The notes beneath the pieces are model-generated. The model was not told the origin of the DNA. It did not search any database and was given only the letters and a program-made list of their open reading frames with translations. Below are positions 1-7,084 of a stretch of 64,000 nucleotides of DNA, one piece after another. The stretch comes from Polaromonas sp. AET17H-212. Its GTDB lineage: Bacteria; Pseudomonadota; Gammaproteobacteria; Burkholderiales; Burkholderiaceae_C. Both the position numbers and the translations under genes were made by a program. The stretch spans positions 410,862 to 474,861 of the forward strand of contig NZ_NBZW01000001.1 in assembly GCF_002379085.1 (NCBI RefSeq). Direction: 5' to 3'. How positions within the stretch are numbered: the first letter of the stretch is position 1; each line of letters begins with the position of its first letter.

Positions 1-34
1 GGGTCAGGCCCTCGAGAGCATTGGAGTCAGCCAT
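1..34 (-). CDS. recR: Recombination protein RecR, N-terminal fragment cut by the window edge
   Basis: Only eleven codons are inside the window, starting at the ATG read from position 34 leftward (MADSNALEGLT). This resembles the N-terminus of betaproteobacterial RecR (Met-Ala/Ser-Asp-x-Asn-Ala-Leu). A purine-rich ribosome site of five G residues lies just upstream. RecR acts with RecO and RecF in loading RecA at single-stranded gaps. The order dnaX, ybaB, recR on one strand is a classic conserved bacterial cluster, and this supports the call more strongly than the short peptide does. The rest of the gene lies beyond base 1. Confidence 0.75.
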   Translation of the reverse strand, partial: MADSNALEGLT

Positions 35-169
35 GGATTGTGAGCCCCCACGTTCGCTCACTGCGAGCCTGCGGCAGCACTCTGCCCCTTGCACTGAAAA
101 AGGGGCGCTGCGCCTGCGGGCCGGCAGAGCCGGACCCGCGGCCCCTGCTTGTGAATGCGAATACCAAAG

Positions 170-502
170 TCAGAACGGAAGTTTCATCCCGCCGGGCAGG
201 CCCGGCATGCCGGCCGTGAGTTTGCCCATTTTCTCCTGGCTCAGATCTTCGGCCTTGCGCACGGCCGCGTTGAAAGCGGCGGCCACCAGGTCTTCGAGCA
301 TGTCCTTGTCGTCGGTCAGCAGGCTGGGGTCGATCTCGACACGTTTGACGTCATGCTTGCAGGTCATGGTGACCTTGACCATGCCGTTGCCGGACTCCGC
401 CGTGACTTCAATGAACGCCAGCTCGTCCTGCGCCTTTTTCAGGTTGTCCTGCATGGCCTGCGCCTGCTTCATCAGGCCGGCGAGTTGTCCTTTGTTGAAC
501 AT
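170..502 (-). CDS. ybaB: YbaB/EbfC family nucleoid-associated protein
   Basis: The 110-residue protein has the usual length and the typical YbaB start ([20 protein letters not shown]), followed by an acidic and hydrophobic core and a C-terminal Met/Gly/Pro-rich tail ([13 protein letters not shown]). YbaB/EbfC proteins form small dimers that bind DNA and bridge or compact the nucleoid. The gene lies 29 bases after dnaX and 135 bases before recR on the same strand, so the three probably form one transcript. The ribosome site AAAGGAAAAA stands just before the ATG. The call is firm; the physiological role of the family is only partly understood. Confidence 0.95.
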   Translation of the reverse strand: MFNKGQLAGLMKQAQAMQDNLKKAQDELAFIEVTAESGNGMVKVTMTCKHDVKRVEIDPSLLTDDKDMLEDLVAAAFNAAVRKAEDLSQEKMGKLTAGMPGLPGGMKLPF

Positions 503-531
503 GTCTTTTTTCCTTTAAAACTTGGTGGTAA

Positions 532-2424
532 TCATATCGGCTTGCCCGCCACCGGGGCGAGCGGTTTGATGCTGCCCGGCACAATTCGGGCGCCCCAGTC
601 GCGCATCATGTCCTGCACAAACGGGTCGTTCTGAATGGTTTCCTCGGCCAGGCGTTGCCGCTCCTGCGCGGCGGCGGCATTGCGCCGGGCCGGCGAATCG
701 CCGACCGGGCCGAGTTCGACCACCAGTGTCGGTGCCTGGCCGCTGTCCTGCAGCACGGCCTGCAGGGCCAGCTGGAGTTTTTCGCGCGCGGCGGCCTGGT
801 TCAGCGACTCGCGCTCCACGCGCAGGGTCCAGACCCCGTCGGCCTGCGTACGCAGCTCGGACTGCAGCGCCAGTTCGCGCGCCAGCGCACCTATCGTTTC
901 GGCCGCCACCATGCGGTTGACCAGCGCCGTCCAGACGTCGCCGAGCGGGCTGTTCGTGACCAGGGCTGCGGCAGGGGGCAACACCGGGGCTGCCACCGGC
1001 GCGGGCGCTGGGGGCGGTGCGGGCGCCGCTGGCAACGCCGAAGCCGGCATGGGCAAGGCGTCTTCCCACGGCAAGGGCTCCCTCGATGCTACAAAATCAG
1101 GAGCAGTTGGCGCCCGCTGAACAAGGGCAGAAGGCCGATTTTCTTCCAGGTTTTGGCGAACCGGCGGCGCAGCCACCGGGGGGCGAACCAGCGCCGGGGG
1201 CGCGACAGACGCCGCGACGGGACGGGCGGCCACGGCGCTGGCCGGCACACTCTCAGGCTGCGGCTTTTTTGGGGGCTCGACGGCGCCCCCCTGTGCGGCG
1301 GCCGCCGTCATCGCGCCCGGGGGTTTGAAGGCCAGCAGGCGCAGCAGCACCATGGTCAGCGCCGCGTAGTCGTCGGGTGCCAGCCCCAGCTCGGCGCGGC
1401 CATGCAGGCACAGGCTGTACAGCAGCTGCGTCTCGTCGGCCGGCATGGTTTGCGCCAGGCGCGCCGTGGCGGCGACTTCGGGGTCGGCAGCGTCGTCGCC
1501 CGCGTCCATGCCGGGCACCGCCTGCAGCACCGCCATGCGTTGCAGCACGGTGGCCATTTCCTCGAGGGTGGAGGCGGCGCTCAGGCCGTTCAGGCGCAGC
1601 ACCTCGGAGGTCTCGACCACACTCTTGCCGTCGCCACGCGCCAGCGCGTCAAGTAGCTGGAACACATAGCTACGGTCCACGCTGCCCAGCATCTGGCGCA
1701 CGCTGGCTTCCTGCAGCTGGCCGGAGCCGAAGGCAATCGCCTGGTCGGTCAATGACAGCGCGTCGCGCATGGAGCCGCGTGCGGCGCGTGCCAGCAGACG
1801 CAGGGCCTGCGGCTCCGACTCGATGTTTTCGGCCCGCAGCACCTGCACCAGGTGCTCCAGGATGGTTTCCGGCGCCATCGGCCGCAGGTTGAACTGCAGG
1901 CAGCGCGACAGCACGGTGGCCGGCACTTTCTGCGGGTCCGTCGTGGCCAGCACGAACTTGAGGTACTCGGGCGGTTCTTCCAGCGTCTTGAGCATGGCGT
2001 TGAAGGCCGTGTTCGTCAGCATGTGCACCTCGTCGATCATGAAGACCTTGAAGCGCCCCACCACCGGCTTGTAAACCGCCTGTTCGAGCAACTGCGCAAT
2101 CTCGTCGACGCCGCGGTTCGATGCCGCGTCGAGCTCGGTGTAATCGACAAAACGGCCGCTGTCGATGTCGGTGCAGGCCTGGCAGACGCCGCACGGGGTG
2201 GCGGTGATGCCGCCCTGCCCGTCCGCGCCCAGGCAGTTCAGCGACTTGGCGAGGATGCGCGAGATGGTGGTCTTGCCCACACCGCGCGTACCGGTGAACA
2301 GGTAGGCATGGTGCAGCCGCTGCGTGCCCAGGGCGTTGCTGAGCGCCTGCACCACATGCGACTGCCCGACCATTTCAGAAAAATTCCGGGGGCGGTATTT
2401 GCGGGCAAGGACGAGGTAGGACAT
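532..2424 (-). CDS. dnaX: DNA polymerase III subunit gamma/tau
   Basis: The 630-residue protein is the clamp-loader ATPase of the replicative polymerase. The N-terminal AAA+ module shows Walker A (GTRGVGKTT, near residue 45), a zinc-binding cysteine cluster (C-x-n-C-GVC-QAC, near residues 64-85), the DEVH Walker B box and the sensor segment with SRC. After about residue 370 there is an Ala/Pro-rich linker, then a C-terminal tau-like domain. It starts at an ATG that is divergent from the SRP RNA gene. I saw no slippery run of the E. coli kind that would make a short gamma form. About 19 residues of the linker (roughly 428-446) coincide with a dispersed intergenic-type repeat (1085-1143). Downstream are ybaB and recR. 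Confidence 0.97.
   Translation of the reverse strand: MSYLVLARKYRPRNFSEMVGQSHVVQALSNALGTQRLHHAYLFTGTRGVGKTTISRILAKSLNCLGADGQGGITATPCGVCQACTDIDSGRFVDYTELDAASNRGVDEIAQLLEQAVYKPVVGRFKVFMIDEVHMLTNTAFNAMLKTLEEPPEYLKFVLATTDPQKVPATVLSRCLQFNLRPMAPETILEHLVQVLRAENIESEPQALRLLARAARGSMRDALSLTDQAIAFGSGQLQEASVRQMLGSVDRSYVFQLLDALARGDGKSVVETSEVLRLNGLSAASTLEEMATVLQRMAVLQAVPGMDAGDDAADPEVAATARLAQTMPADETQLLYSLCLHGRAELGLAPDDYAALTMVLLRLLAFKPPGAMTAAAAQGGAVEPPKKPQPESVPASAVAARPVAASVAPPALVRPPVAAPPVRQNLEENRPSALVQRAPTAPDFVASREPLPWEDALPMPASALPAAPAPPPAPAPVAAPVLPPAAALVTNSPLGDVWTALVNRMVAAETIGALARELALQSELRTQADGVWTLRVERESLNQAAAREKLQLALQAVLQDSGQAPTLVVELGPVGDSPARRNAAAAQERQRLAEETIQNDPFVQDMMRDWGARIVPGSIKPLAPVAGKPI
1085..1143 (+). 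repeat. ATAGCTG-family repeat, diverged copy inside dnaX
   Basis: This segment matches the layout of the other copies in the window: GATGCT, an A-rich stretch, AGCAGTTGGCGCCCGCTG, then AAGGGCAGAAGGCCGATTTT. The ATAGCTG core itself is changed to GGAGCAG, so it is an old or diverged copy. It falls in the Ala/Pro-rich linker of dnaX and does not break the frame. Confidence 0.5.
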
Positions 2425-2493
2425 CGGATGATTCTAAAGCGCGGGGCGCAGGGTTTTTATGGCCACAGCCCTTTAAGTCCCGGCCCTTGCCCT

Positions 2494-2499
2494 TACAAT
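2494..2499 (+). promoter_or_regulatory. Likely -10 element of the SRP RNA gene
   Basis: TACAAT lies seven bases ahead of the predicted 5' end of ffs, the spacing expected for a sigma-70 promoter. A clear -35 box at the correct distance was not seen. Confidence 0.5.
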
Positions 2500-2506
2500 A
2501 GTCAAT

Positions 2507-2600
2507 GACGGGCCTTCCCGCATGGTGAAGCGGCCAACCGGGTCAGATGGGGAACCAAGCAGCCCTAACTGCGGAGCCAGTGCCGGGGTCGAGGCTCGTC
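2507..2600 (+). ncRNA. ffs: Signal recognition particle RNA (4.5S RNA)
   Basis: The core shows the universal SRP RNA motif: GGTCAG, then a stem TGG, the tetraloop GGAA and CCA, then AGCAGCC. E. coli has TCC-GGAA-GGA at the apical stem; here both sides have changed to TGG and CCA, which keeps the pairing. The ends pair as well: GACGGGCCT at the 5' end with AGGCTCGTC at the 3' end. The RNA binds Ffh and guides ribosomes making membrane proteins to FtsY. The gene is divergent from dnaX and stands in front of the response regulator at 2694. End points are from the terminal pairing and may be off by a few bases. Confidence 0.9.
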
Positions 2601-2693
2601 ACCTTATTCAACTCAACGTGGCCTGAGAGCCTGGATCAGGACTTGCGCGATAGCCGCCATGGAATCCAGCCCGGACCGACTCGCATCACTGCC

Positions 2694-3089
2694 ATGACAT
2701 CACCCGATCACCCGACCGTGTCTGCCTTGGTGGTAGAAGATGACGAGCACATCGCCCAGTTGCTCAAATTCATCCTCGAGCGAGAGCGCTTCGTGGTGCA
2801 ACTGGCGCGCGATGGGCGGGAAGCCAAGGCGTTCATCGAGCAGAACCCGCCGCCAGCCATTGTCCTGCTGGATGTCATGCTGCCCTTCTTCGACGGCTTT
2901 GCACTGGTCACCATCCTGCGTGCCCAACCCGCCTGGAAGATTGTCCCGGTCATCATGCTGACGGCCAAGACTCAGGAGAAGGATATCGTCCGGGCGCTGG
3001 ACGAAGGTGCCAGCGACTACATTGTCAAGCCGTTCCAGCCCGCTGAACTTCTCGCCCGCATCAAGCGCTTCTCCTCGCGCAAGGCATGA
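2694..3089 (+). CDS. Single-domain response regulator of the YaiO/GT2 cluster
   Basis: The 131-residue protein is one receiver domain with no output domain. Acidic residues (VVEDDEH near residue 13), the phospho-acceptor Asp (LLDVMLP near 60), the switch Thr (MLTAKT) and the Lys (YIVKPF) are all present. A frame open from 2547 would run across the SRP RNA gene, so the ATG at 2694 is the better start. It is followed after seven bases by the YaiO gene and is likely co-transcribed with it. With no DNA-binding domain it probably acts by protein contact, perhaps on the HEAT-repeat protein or the glycosyltransferase. No partner histidine kinase is seen nearby. Confidence 0.88.
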   Translation: MTSPDHPTVSALVVEDDEHIAQLLKFILERERFVVQLARDGREAKAFIEQNPPPAIVLLDVMLPFFDGFALVTILRAQPAWKIVPVIMLTAKTQEKDIVRALDEGASDYIVKPFQPAELLARIKRFSSRKA

Positions 3090-3096
3090 CCCGTTG

Positions 3097-3873
3097 ATGA
3101 GAAATACAACCCTCCGAATTTCCGGCCTTGTTCTGGCCCACGTCCTGGCCAGCCCGGTATGGGCGGATGCAGCGGCCCCTGGCAGCCCCACCATGCAGGT
3201 TGAGCTGGGTGCGGAAACCAGCAGCCTGAGCAACGGCAGCCCGGACTGGCGCGAGACATCGCTGCGCCTGACCAGCCAGCCCGAAAAACGCAGCGTCAGA
3301 TCCCTCGGCCTCAGGCAGACCAGCCGTTTTGGGCTGGACGACCAGGAAATCAGCGGCCAGCTGACCACGCCTTTGTCGGACCGGCTGACGGCCACCGTGG
3401 GAGGCAGTCTCAGCCCGACGCATCGGGTGCTGCCCAGGCAGGGCCTGGAAGGCGCGCTGCAATACGAGTTTGCACCCGCCTGGCTGATGCAGGGAGGGCT
3501 GAGCAACCGGCGTTATGACACCACCCATGTGGATCAGGCCACCTTGATGCTGGAGCACTATTTTTCCTCCTTCAGCGCCTCTTTCGCCTGGAAGCCCGTG
3601 CGGGCGTCTGGCGTCAGCTCCAGCAGCACCGAGGTGCGAACCTCCTATTACTACAGCGATGCCAGTTTCACTGGTTTGATCTTCAGCAAAGGGCAGGAGG
3701 CCACCACCATCGCGCCAAGCCTGGTGGTGCTGGCCGACGTCAGGTCAACGGCCTGGTGGGGCCGCCATTGGCTGACCCGGCAATGGGCTGTGAACTATGC
3801 CCTGACCCACACCCGACAAGGTAATTTCTACAACAGAAACAGCGTGCGCATTGGTGCTGAATACGCTTTCTGA
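3097..3873 (+). CDS. YaiO family outer-membrane beta-barrel protein
   Basis: The 258-residue protein starts with a signal peptide (RISGLVLAHVLASPVWA, cleavage after about residue 23) and continues as alternating amphipathic strands rich in aromatic residues, ending in Phe (RIGAEYAF) as outer-membrane barrels do. Length and pattern fit the YaiO family. In E. coli, yaiO lies in the same neighbourhood as yaiP, a GT2 glycosyltransferase, and the same pairing occurs here. The inferred role is an exit channel for, or a modifier of, a polysaccharide made by the GT2 enzyme two genes on. A frame open from 3007 overlaps the response regulator; the ATG at 3097 gives the intact signal peptide and is preferred. 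Confidence 0.8.
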   Translation: MRNTTLRISGLVLAHVLASPVWADAAAPGSPTMQVELGAETSSLSNGSPDWRETSLRLTSQPEKRSVRSLGLRQTSRFGLDDQEISGQLTTPLSDRLTATVGGSLSPTHRVLPRQGLEGALQYEFAPAWLMQGGLSNRRYDTTHVDQATLMLEHYFSSFSASFAWKPVRASGVSSSSTEVRTSYYYSDASFTGLIFSKGQEATTIAPSLVVLADVRSTAWWGRHWLTRQWAVNYALTHTRQGNFYNRNSVRIGAEYAF

Positions 3874-4924
3874 CCCTTACCTGAAGTTTGCCTTCGGAGT
3901 CGGTATTTCCGCCATGGGACTGACTGCGCTGCTGGTCCTGGTGATCGTGAGCCTGCGACTGAGCCTGCGGAGAAGCGCGCAACGTGAAACTGCCTTCATT
4001 GCCGTCTGGCGCCCTGTCCTGCTGGAGGTGGTCAGCGACGGCACCCCGCGCATTCCTGACGCACTGCACGGACGTGACCTTCTGTATTTCCTGAAATTGT
4101 GGAACTACCTGCAGGAATCCCTGAGGGGACCGGCTGGCGACAGGCTCAATGCATTGGCGCGTCAACTCCACTGCGATGAAGCCGTCCGTACCCTGCTCAG
4201 GAAAGGCGATCGGGCGGAGCGCCTGCTGGCCCTGCTGACGCTGGGCCATCTTCGCGAGGCATCTGCATGGGATGAGCTCGCACAGCAGGCCACAGGTACG
4301 GACAGCCTCGCGTCCCTCCATGCTGCGCGGGCGCTGATCAAGATTGATCCCCTGCGAGGTACCGAACTTCTCCTGCCCCTGATCCTCAGGCGGCGTGACT
4401 GGGATGTCGCGCAAATCGCCAATTTCCTGGGTGAGGCCAACCAGGCATTCTGGCTCCATCTTTCCAAGAATATCCTCACCATTGACACACAGCACTGGCC
4501 GCGAGCGCTTCAACTGGCCGATGCGTTGCATCTGCAACTGCCCTTTCCGTCCATGCAGTACATCCTGACCCATGCCCCCTCGGTAGACACGCTGGTCGCT
4601 GCGCTGCACATGGCCTCGGGTCCGACACTGCTGCCGGCTGCGCGTGGTTTCCTGCACCACCCCGACTGGAGGGTGCGGGTCGAGTCAGCCCGGTTTCTTG
4701 GCCAGTTCGGCGACGCCGAGGACCTGGCCCCCCTGCAATCACTGCTGCAGGATGCGCAGTGGTGGGTGCGCTACCGTGCAGCGCAGGCTCTGGCCGACAT
4801 GCCTTTTTACGGCACCCAAAAACTCAGCCAGCTGCGCAGCCAGGCCACGGAAGCGCCGGTGAGGGACATGCTCGACCACGTGCTGGCCGAGCATGGCGCC
4901 GGCGCGGCGCCTGAGGGGGTCTGA
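3851..4924 (+). CDS. Membrane-anchored HEAT-repeat protein
   Basis: The frame codes for up to 357 residues. An N-terminal transmembrane segment (about residues 15-36, GLTALLVLVIVSL) is followed by a basic stop-transfer patch and a long helical soluble region. Near the C-terminus are HEAT-like repeats of the PBS-lyase type, for example DWRVRVESARFLGQFGDAED and WWVRYRAAQALADM. HEAT domains are protein-protein scaffolds. The start is uncertain: TTG at 3851 (overlapping the YaiO gene by 23 bases), GTG at 3854 or ATG at 3914; the last would begin directly at the membrane segment. The stop lies four bases before the GT2 start. It may couple the response regulator to the synthase; that is inference. 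Confidence 0.8.
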   Translation: MVLNTLSDPYLKFAFGVGISAMGLTALLVLVIVSLRLSLRRSAQRETAFIAVWRPVLLEVVSDGTPRIPDALHGRDLLYFLKLWNYLQESLRGPAGDRLNALARQLHCDEAVRTLLRKGDRAERLLALLTLGHLREASAWDELAQQATGTDSLASLHAARALIKIDPLRGTELLLPLILRRRDWDVAQIANFLGEANQAFWLHLSKNILTIDTQHWPRALQLADALHLQLPFPSMQYILTHAPSVDTLVAALHMASGPTLLPAARGFLHHPDWRVRVESARFLGQFGDAEDLAPLQSLLQDAQWWVRYRAAQALADMPFYGTQKLSQLRSQATEAPVRDMLDHVLAEHGAGAAPEGV

Positions 4925-4928
4925 CACC

Positions 4929-6329
4929 ATGACCGAATGGATCACCTGGCTCATCCTTGGCTACTTCATCCTGCTCAACGGGAGTTACCTGGCACTCAAC
5001 CTCCTGTCGGTCTTTGCGCTCCATCGCAACAACCAGGAAAAGTTGCTGGACGCACTGCCCCAGGCATTCACCGGTCTGGAGCCGGGCATCAGCCTTCTTG
5101 TGCCCGCCTACAACGAAGAGGCAACCATCACCGCCTCGGTTCGTTCCATGTTCCAGTTGACCTATTCCGATTTCGAGGTCGTTGTCATCAATGACGGCTC
5201 CCGGGACAACACCCTGGAAGTGCTCAAGCGGGAGTTTTCGCTTCTCCCCTTCCCCGAGGCACCGCGCGAGGGTCTGGCCACCAAGCCGGTGCGCGGCATC
5301 TACCGTTCGATGACCCACCCCAACCTGCGCGTGATTGACAAGGAAAACGGCGGCAAGGCGGACTCGCTGAACGCCGGCATCAACGCCGCGCACCACCCCC
5401 TGTTCTGCGGCGTCGATGCCGACTCCATCCTGTCACGGGACAGCCTGCAACGCGTTGCCAAGCCCTTTTTGACGCACCCTGACACGGTGGCCACTGGAGG
5501 AACGGTCCGGGTCGCCAATGGTTGTGAAGTGATTGACGGATTCCTGACCAAGGTCGGCTTGCCCACCAACATCTGGGCACTTTTTCAGGTGGTGGAGTAT
5601 CTGCGGGCTTTTCTGTTCGGCCGACTGGGCTGGTCCAGGCTCAACGCGATGCTGATCATCTCGGGGGCTTTTGGGCTTTTCAGGACCGATGTCGTGATTG
5701 CCGTTGGCGGCTACCGCGCGAACACCATTGGGGAAGACATGGAACTGGTGGTCCGCATGCACCGCATGCTGCGTCAGCAGGGAAAGCCCTACCGGATCGA
5801 GTTCGTGCCCGAGCCGGTGTGCTGGACCGAGGCCCCCGAAGACCGGAAGACATTGAAGAACCAGCGGGTACGCTGGCAACGCGGCCTGTCCGAAAGCCTG
5901 ACCAGCAATTGGGGGCTGATGTTCAGCCGCAACGGCGGAACGCCTGGCTGGCTGGCTTTTCCCTTCATGATCCTGTTTGAATGGCTGGGCCCGCTGGTCG
6001 AGCTGGGAGGCTACCTCTTCATGCTCTATGCCTACGCCTTTGGGCTGGTCTCCTGGCAGGCGTTTTCCGTGTTCCTCTTCATGGCCATCGGGCTGGGCAT
6101 CCTGCTGTCGGTGTCCGGACTGTTGCTGGAAGAAATTTCATTTCGCATGTACCCGAAATTCCGCCAGCTCGCCGTGCTCGCGCTGGTGGTGGTCCTTGAA
6201 AATTTCGGTTACCGCCAGCTCAACTCGTGGTGGCGGCTGATCGGGCTGTACCGCTGGGCGGCGCAACGCGAAGCAAAATGGGGCGAGATGAAACGCAAGG
6301 GCGTGGGCCAGCCACAAACACCGCGATAA
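4929..6329 (+). CDS. Processive GT2 family glycosyltransferase, membrane bound
   Basis: The 466-residue protein has an N-terminal membrane helix (about 5-28), a cytoplasmic GT-A domain and C-terminal membrane helices (about 335-430). The visible motifs are LVPAYNEE, VINDGSRDNT, GGKADSLNAG, VDADS, GED and QRVRW. The D, DxD, ED and Q/RxxRW set is that of processive synthases such as PgaC, HasA and cellulose synthase. It most likely polymerises a nucleotide-activated sugar and moves the chain across the inner membrane. The ATG at 4929 has a GAGGGGGT ribosome site at about 10 bases. No deacetylase, PilZ domain or precursor-making gene is next to it, so the sugar is unknown. Confidence 0.9.
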   Translation: MTEWITWLILGYFILLNGSYLALNLLSVFALHRNNQEKLLDALPQAFTGLEPGISLLVPAYNEEATITASVRSMFQLTYSDFEVVVINDGSRDNTLEVLKREFSLLPFPEAPREGLATKPVRGIYRSMTHPNLRVIDKENGGKADSLNAGINAAHHPLFCGVDADSILSRDSLQRVAKPFLTHPDTVATGGTVRVANGCEVIDGFLTKVGLPTNIWALFQVVEYLRAFLFGRLGWSRLNAMLIISGAFGLFRTDVVIAVGGYRANTIGEDMELVVRMHRMLRQQGKPYRIEFVPEPVCWTEAPEDRKTLKNQRVRWQRGLSESLTSNWGLMFSRNGGTPGWLAFPFMILFEWLGPLVELGGYLFMLYAYAFGLVSWQAFSVFLFMAIGLGILLSVSGLLLEEISFRMYPKFRQLAVLALVVVLENFGYRQLNSWWRLIGLYRWAAQREAKWGEMKRKGVGQPQTPR

Positions 6330-6430
6330 CCTGCACGCACAAGGCCTGCGGCGCGAAAACCGCACCGGCGGGGAGCGCCTCGTTGGGCGGAAAAAATTCA
6401 CACAAATCAGACGCCTAGCCAAATTCCTAC

Positions 6431-6459
6431 AAACGGAGGCGGCGCCCGCCTGCCGTTTT
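6431..6459 (+). terminator. Probable Rho-independent terminator of the GT2 cluster
   Basis: AAACGGAGGCGG and CCGCCTGCCGTTTT form a GC-rich hairpin with one bulged base, ending in four T residues. It lies about 100 bases after the GT2 stop codon. The T-run is short, so strength is uncertain. Confidence 0.5.
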
Positions 6460-6499
6460 GGGCTTTCTCCATCGAAAACTTTTCCCTAGAATTTTTTCC

Positions 6500-6706
6500 A
6501 TGGACACATTTGAAAAACCAACCCACGAGGAGCTGGCCCGCTACCTGAAAGCACTGGGCCGGCTGATCAAGGCGGAGTCACAACGGCTGGAGGCCATCTA
6601 CGAGTTGTCGAAGGTGGGGCCGGAGGACTTCCTGCGGCTGCATGTCGAGTCGGAACGGCTGAACGCCTGGAGCAACTACTTCGAGCGGCGCGATGGGGCA
6701 ATCTAG
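6500..6706 (+). CDS. Small helical protein of unknown function
   Basis: The 68-residue frame (MDTFEKPTHEELARYLKALG) is highly charged and mostly helical. It has no signal peptide, membrane segment or cysteine cluster. I do not recognise the family. The ATG at 6500 is preferred over an in-frame GTG or ATG at 6458, which falls in the terminator-like hairpin. The ribosome site is weak. Its stop is four bases from the convergent stop of the next gene, and this tight packing suggests both are real. The composition fits the genome's GC-rich codon use. Confidence 0.6.
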   Translation: MDTFEKPTHEELARYLKALGRLIKAESQRLEAIYELSKVGPEDFLRLHVESERLNAWSNYFERRDGAI

Positions 6707-6710
6707 GCAA

Positions 6711-6995
6711 TCAACCTTCCAAAGCCTCTTCAATCGCCGCCGTGGTCTGCAGCGCATGTTCGGCAATCTGCGCCGACACCAGGGCCAGTGACGCCAGCGC
6801 GTAGGTGCCACTGATGATGCCCTTGTAGGCCACTTCGGCAGCGATGGCGTCCTGCCCCAGCCCTTCGGTGGCGGCCACGATGCAGGCCTCGATGCTGTCC
6901 AGCCCGGCGTCGCTGTACAGGTCCTCGCCTTCGTAGCTGACGCGGTATTCGTACTGGTCCTGTTCCATCGGGTCAATGTGAAAACGCACGATCAT
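6711..6995 (-). CDS. Small acidic protein of unknown function
   Basis: The 94-residue protein (MIVRFHIDPMEQDQYEYRVS) has a strand-rich, Tyr- and Asp-containing first half and an Ala-rich helical second half. I do not recognise it. The ATG at 6995 has a good ribosome site (GAGGTG, five bases before it). It could be a short cytosolic regulatory or DUF-type protein. It is convergent with the 68-residue gene and separated from the flavoprotein gene upstream by an ATAGCTG repeat. Confidence 0.75.
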   Translation of the reverse strand: MIVRFHIDPMEQDQYEYRVSYEGEDLYSDAGLDSIEACIVAATEGLGQDAIAAEVAYKGIISGTYALASLALVSAQIAEHALQTTAAIEEALEG

Positions 6996-7026
6996 GGCAA
7001 CACCTCTTCAAAAACAAATACTGGAT

Positions 7027-7084
7027 ATGCTATCAAATCAATAGCTGATGGCGCCCGCATGGTTTGGGCTAGAGCCCAAAATGG
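7027..7084 (+). repeat. ATAGCTG-family repeat
   Basis: ATGCTATCAAATCAATAGCTG is followed by a GCGCCC core and a hairpin-like TTTGGGCTAGAGCCCAAA. It lies between two minus-strand genes and its right end runs into the stop codon of the flavoprotein gene. It is one of the best-preserved copies. Confidence 0.75.

Noticed and set aside
532..2424. Programmed frameshift in dnaX making a short gamma subunit
   Set aside because: No A-AAA-AAG-type slippery site followed by a stem and early stop was seen.
2547..2693. In-frame upstream extension of the response regulator gene by 49 codons
   Set aside because: It crosses the SRP RNA gene and has no receiver-domain similarity; the ATG at 2694 gives a normal start.
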